Shown here piece after piece: positions 61,474-64,000 of a DNA stretch of 64,000 nucleotides; positions within the stretch are counted from its first letter, which is position 1; each line of letters begins with the position of its first letter. The position numbers were made by a program, and so were the translations under genes. The stretch comes from a bacterium (lineage in GTDB: Bacteria > Oederibacteriota > CAKKQC01), in contig CAKKQC010000021.1 of NCBI GenBank assembly GCA_919901855.1, forward strand, positions 215,543-279,542. Direction: 5' to 3'. The notes beneath the pieces were generated by a model, which saw only the letters and a program-made list of their open reading frames with translations, did not search any database and had not been told where the DNA came from.

Positions 61474-62598
61474 TCAGTACTTCGCTGCGACCTCCAGGAA
61501 CTCCCTGACCCGGCCCAGCGTGGTCCGGGGCGTGATCGGGCTCCCCGTCGAAGCGAGGTACCCGCGGGCGAACTCCCGGGCCCCCGCCTGCCGCCGTACC
61601 TCGGCTTCCAGCTCCGAACCGGTCCCCTGTTCGAGCGTGCCCAGCGGATCCACGTTCCCCAGCACGGCGACCCTGTTCCCGAGCTTCCGCGCGATGTCCG
61701 GGAGGTCGTTGACGTAGCCCTTCATGCTGGCCTCCACGCCCACGACGTCGGCCCCGGTCGCGGCGACGAGGTCCAGCCGGTCGGCGACGCCGCCGAAGTA
61801 GTAGACGAAGGCCTGGTGGCCGTGGCGGTGTATCTCCTCCACGAGCGCGCGGGTCACGGGAAGGCAGAACCGCTCGTACTGCGCGGGCGAGATGGCATCC
61901 GAGGTGGCGAGCGACTCGTCCACGAAGATGCCGTGCCCCCCGCAGGCGGCGAGCGCCCTGACCTCCTCGATCGAGGATGCCAGCGCTTTCCGGGCGATAT
62001 AGTCGAGGAGCCCCGGGTCCTCGACCATCATCTCCAGCAGGGCCGACTCCCCGGTGAACGGCTGGACGGAGAACAGCGTCCCGATGACCCCGCCGGACAG
62101 GACGAAGTGATCCGCGCCCATCCCCTCCACGACGGCCCGGACGTAGTCGTACCGGCCGGACTCCAGGGCCTGCCGGACCGGGGTCGGACGCATCATCCGG
62201 TCGGCGTCCCCGCGCGTGCGGACGTGCCGCTCCTCGTTGGCGGCGAAGTCCATGGCGTGCCCGCTGACCGTCTCCAGCGAGGTCCACGAGTCGTTCCGCC
62301 TGTCGTGCCGCCACGGCTTCCCGTTCTTCTCCACGACCTCGACGCTTTCCCGTTCCCCGTGCGAGGGGGCGCCGTGCGGCTGGAGGATATCGAACGGGGT
62401 CTGCCGGTGCATCTCGCGGAAGACCCGGAGGTAGTCGGCCGGCCCGGCGTTCATCCACTGCGCCCAGTGCCAGTTGGGCCGCCCGGTGTATTCCCCGAAG
62501 TGGTCGAGCTGGAACAGGCCCACGTAGGGGGAGGTCACCGGCGTCGGGCCGGCGGGCCGTCCTTCCAGTGCGGAGAAGACGCGTTCCTTGGTCGTCAT
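61474..62598 (-). CDS. uroporphyrinogen-decarboxylase-like (URO-D superfamily) protein, copy 2
   Basis: A 374-aa URO-D-fold protein: 'TKERVFSALEGRPAGPTPV', 'GMGADHFVLSGGVIGTLF', 'EEIHRHGHQAFVYYFGGVAD', 'AVLGNVDPLGTLEQG', then 'STGSPITPRTTLGRVREFLE'. The last block resembles corrinoid-linked methyltransferases of the MtaA branch and not HemE. It converges with the unassigned glycosidase-like gene (10 bp apart). TATCAT lies 9 bases before the ATG. The substrate is unknown; copy 1 at 27467 is likewise beside a GH gene. Confidence 0.87.
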   Translation of the reverse strand: MTTKERVFSALEGRPAGPTPVTSPYVGLFQLDHFGEYTGRPNWHWAQWMNAGPADYLRVFREMHRQTPFDILQPHGAPSHGERESVEVVEKNGKPWRHDRRNDSWTSLETVSGHAMDFAANEERHVRTRGDADRMMRPTPVRQALESGRYDYVRAVVEGMGADHFVLSGGVIGTLFSVQPFTGESALLEMMVEDPGLLDYIARKALASSIEEVRALAACGGHGIFVDESLATSDAISPAQYERFCLPVTRALVEEIHRHGHQAFVYYFGGVADRLDLVAATGADVVGVEASMKGYVNDLPDIARKLGNRVAVLGNVDPLGTLEQGTGSELEAEVRRQAGAREFARGYLASTGSPITPRTTLGRVREFLEVAAKY

Positions 62599-62607
62599 GT
62601 CGAGAGG

Positions 62608-62613
62608 ATGATA
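62608..62613 (-). promoter_or_regulatory. -10 hexamer of URO-D copy 2
   Basis: TATCAT on the minus strand, 9 bases before the ATG at 62598. Confidence 0.5.
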
Positions 62614-62743
62614 CACGAAACGCCGCCGTTGCGGCTCCGCGGTCCGGATGACATCATGAGCCCAGGATGACCAGGACGGGATTGAGATCCAGCCGCGGGG
62701 TATCCCACCGGACAGGGCGCGTGGCTGCGGGGATGACTCAGGC

Positions 62744-63652
62744 GTGAAGATGCACGAGGACGAACTCGACGTCGATGCCGAGTTGGTTCGGCACCTCATT
62801 GCGGACCAGTTTCCGCAGTGGTCGAATCTGCCGATCCACCAAGTCGCACCGGCAGGAACAGTGAATGCCATCTTCCGGGTGGGCGATGCTCTGGCAGTCC
62901 GTCTTCCGCTCCACTCGGGCGATTCGGGCGCAGTCCGGGAATGGTTGGCTGAAGAGGCCCGCGCAGCGTTTGAGTTCGGAGCCGTTTCCCCTGTTCCGTC
63001 GCCTAGACCGATCGCGCAGGGAGAGCCAGGGCACGGCTATCCGCTGCCTTGGTGTGTTCAGACGTGGTTGCCCGGACGTGACGCCATCGTAGAAGATCCC
63101 GCAGGCTCCCCGGCCTTCGCTCGGGACCTCGCGAACCTGCTTGCTTGTCTGCGCGCGGCCGACACTCGAGGGCGGCGCTTCGCTGGTGGAGAGCGCGGAG
63201 GGCGCGGGGGGCATCTCCCGGACCACGACGAGTGGATGCGCCTATGCTTCGCGAAGAGTGAGGGACTGGTCGACGTGGTGAGATTGCGGTCGCTGTGGGA
63301 GGATCTGCGGGTCCTTCCGGAAATGGACCGGGACGTCATGTGCCACGGCGACCTGACCCCGCAGAACGTTCTGGTCGCCGCGACCCGCTTGGCCGGAGTC
63401 CTCGATACTGGCGGATTTGGCGCTGCCGATCCGGCGCTCGATCTGGTGTCGGTGTGGCACCTGCTGGATCATGAGCGGAGGGAGCTAGTGCGGCAACAGT
63501 TGCAGTGCGGCGACGTTCAGTGGCGCCGCGGGATGGCATGGGCGCTCCAGCAGGCAATGGGTCTTGTCTGGTACTACGCCGAGACGAACCCGGTCATGAG
63601 CCGGTGGGGCCTGCGTACTCTGGATCGGCTTCTTGGCGCGTCCGCCGCATAG
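62744..63652 (+). CDS. aminoglycoside-phosphotransferase-family kinase (APH)
   Basis: A 302-aa protein of the APH/choline-kinase fold. Catalytic 'VMCHGDLTPQNVLV' (Brenner motif) and metal motif 'GVLDTGGFGAADPALDLV' are both present, the latter in the 'DTGG' variant common in this subgroup. The hinge is 'WCVQTWLPG'. It phosphorylates a small hydroxylated compound; antibiotic resistance cannot be assumed. The GTG at 62744 or ATG at 62750 are both possible starts. Base composition seems less G+C-rich than its neighbours, and it lies next to a tRNA fragment, so it may be acquired. Confidence 0.85.
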   Translation: MKMHEDELDVDAELVRHLIADQFPQWSNLPIHQVAPAGTVNAIFRVGDALAVRLPLHSGDSGAVREWLAEEARAAFEFGAVSPVPSPRPIAQGEPGHGYPLPWCVQTWLPGRDAIVEDPAGSPAFARDLANLLACLRAADTRGRRFAGGERGGRGGHLPDHDEWMRLCFAKSEGLVDVVRLRSLWEDLRVLPEMDRDVMCHGDLTPQNVLVAATRLAGVLDTGGFGAADPALDLVSVWHLLDHERRELVRQQLQCGDVQWRRGMAWALQQAMGLVWYYAETNPVMSRWGLRTLDRLLGASAA

Positions 63653-63712
63653 GTCGTGTCGGGGGACGCATCCCAAGTACTCAAGTACTCTCCAGGAGAA
63701 TGAGACAAGGAC

Positions 63713-63754
63713 TGGGCCAGCTCGGGATCGAACCGAGGACACCCAACTTAAAAG
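63713..63754 (-). other. 3' half of a tRNA-Lys(UUU) gene (attachment-site-like)
   Basis: On the minus strand: anticodon loop CTTTTAA (63754-63748), stem GTTGG, variable GTGTC, T arm CTCGG-TTCGATC-CCGAG, acceptor CTGGCCC and discriminator A (63713). Everything from the anticodon loop to the 3' end fits a tRNA-Lys. The bases 5' of the loop do not give the CCAAC needed for the stem, and there is no D arm. A half-tRNA breaking at the anticodon loop is the classic scar of a tyrosine-recombinase attachment site. CCA is not encoded. Confidence 0.7.
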
Positions 63755-63828
63755 TTCGAAGGGGTGTCAAAGAGGCCCGGAACAGGCTCGCAGACTCGAT
63801 CAAGGCATAACTACCAGTGGGCTCGCAG

Positions 63829-63870
63829 ACCCGCATGGAGAAAGGAAATCCATGCGGGTTCTGTCTTCTT
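63829..63870 (+). terminator. rho-independent-type terminator
   Basis: Perfect 11-bp stem ACCCGCATGGA / TCCATGCGGGT around a 9-base purine loop, followed by the T-rich run TCTGTCTTCTT. This is the best terminator in the window. No gene is obvious just upstream on the + strand except the APH gene 180 bases away. Confidence 0.6.
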
Positions 63871-63944
63871 CGCGGGACGAGGATCATTCGCTCCGAAATG
63901 CGACGTGTCAGGTGTCAGAAGGGTTTGGGTGTCTATGGGTATAT

Positions 63945-63983
63945 GTTGGCATATGTTGGCGGGAAAGTTGGCAAGAAGTTGGC
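63945..63983 (+). repeat. four helically phased GTTGGC repeats
   Basis: GTTGGC starts at 63945, 63955, 63967 and 63978, i.e. at 10, 12 and 11 bases, about one helical turn each, in comparatively AT-rich DNA. Such arrays are typical binding sites for an integrase (arm sites), a replication initiator or a regulator. The gene they serve would lie beyond the window end. Confidence 0.5.
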
Positions 63984-64000
63984 ATGTTTAGTTTGGGTGT

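Noticed and set aside
62744-63652. APH-family gene as an antibiotic-resistance determinant
   Set aside because: The fold and motifs are shared by many kinases of ordinary metabolites; nothing in the sequence shows aminoglycoside specificity.
63713-63790. Complete tRNA gene
   Set aside because: The 5' half cannot form the anticodon stem or a D arm, and the acceptor pairing fails at two positions; only the 3' half is tRNA-like.
63945-63983. GTTGGC array as a CRISPR
   Set aside because: Repeat units are 6 bases at ~11-base spacing, with no 20-40-base repeats or spacers and no cas genes.

Overview
The window is G+C-rich, gene-dense bacterial DNA dominated by carbohydrate-active enzymes: about 18 glycoside hydrolases (GH) or GH-like proteins, one sugar ABC transporter and several sugar-oxidising enzymes. 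The gene content (GH29, GH51-like, GH95, GH140-like, GH116, GH9, repeated uroporphyrinogen-decarboxylase-like proteins, DUF11 surface proteins) resembles uncultured plant- or algal-polysaccharide degraders of the Planctomycetota/Verrucomicrobiota/Hydrogenedentota/Armatimonadota kind. No marker gene is present, so the phylum stays open. Many first genes have a TANNNT-type -10 hexamer only 6-10 nt before the start codon, which suggests widespread leaderless transcription. Within operons, start and stop codons often overlap as ATGA or GTGA.

Layout. 1-9.0 kb: a + strand run of GH5 (partial), GH29 fucosidase, a secreted GH51-like enzyme, GH43, a 67-aa orphan ORF and GH95 fucosidase. 9.1-14.7 kb: ribose-type ABC transporter (binding protein, ATPase, permease), zinc dehydrogenase and aldo-keto reductase. 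15.0-22.7 kb: two tandem ~1,260-aa Cys-containing DUF11 proteins. 22.8-25.5 kb: a second GH51-like copy followed by the wreck of a GH29 gene. 25.6-33.8 kb: two GH140-like enzymes, HicAB, a URO-D-like protein coupled to a GH9, and a leftward operon of small antitoxin-like gene, nucleotidyltransferase and HAD phosphatase. 33.9-46.5 kb: GH116 and GH42-like genes (leftward), GH16, a sugar isomerase/oxidoreductase pair between 21-bp direct repeats, GH9 and GH51. 46.5-48.3 kb: a DUF4065 (Panacea-type) gene coupled to an 88-aa ORF, and a MntA-HepT module, with a long hairpin beside it. 48.5-56.5 kb: GH78, a clan GH-A enzyme, a beta-helix protein and a GH39-like enzyme. 56.6-64.0 kb: tRNA-like fragment, small ORF plus nucleotidyltransferase, methyltransferase, a 1,036-aa unclassified glycosidase-like protein, a second URO-D-like protein, an APH-type kinase, then a tRNA-Lys 3' half, a terminator and helically phased GTTGGC repeats.

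How it works together (inference): secreted enzymes with signal peptides (both GH51-like copies, one GH140-like, GH42-like, GH16, GH9 of 42.1 kb, GH51 of 44.5 kb, GH-A, beta-helix, GH39-like) would open fucose-, arabinose-, xylose- and rhamnose-bearing polymers outside the cytoplasm. The ABC transporter would import small sugars. Enzymes without signal peptides (GH29, GH43, GH95, GH9 of 28.5 kb, GH116, GH78) and the dehydrogenases/isomerase would finish the job inside. Five toxin-antitoxin-like modules and the tRNA fragment mark the second half as accessory, recombination-prone DNA.
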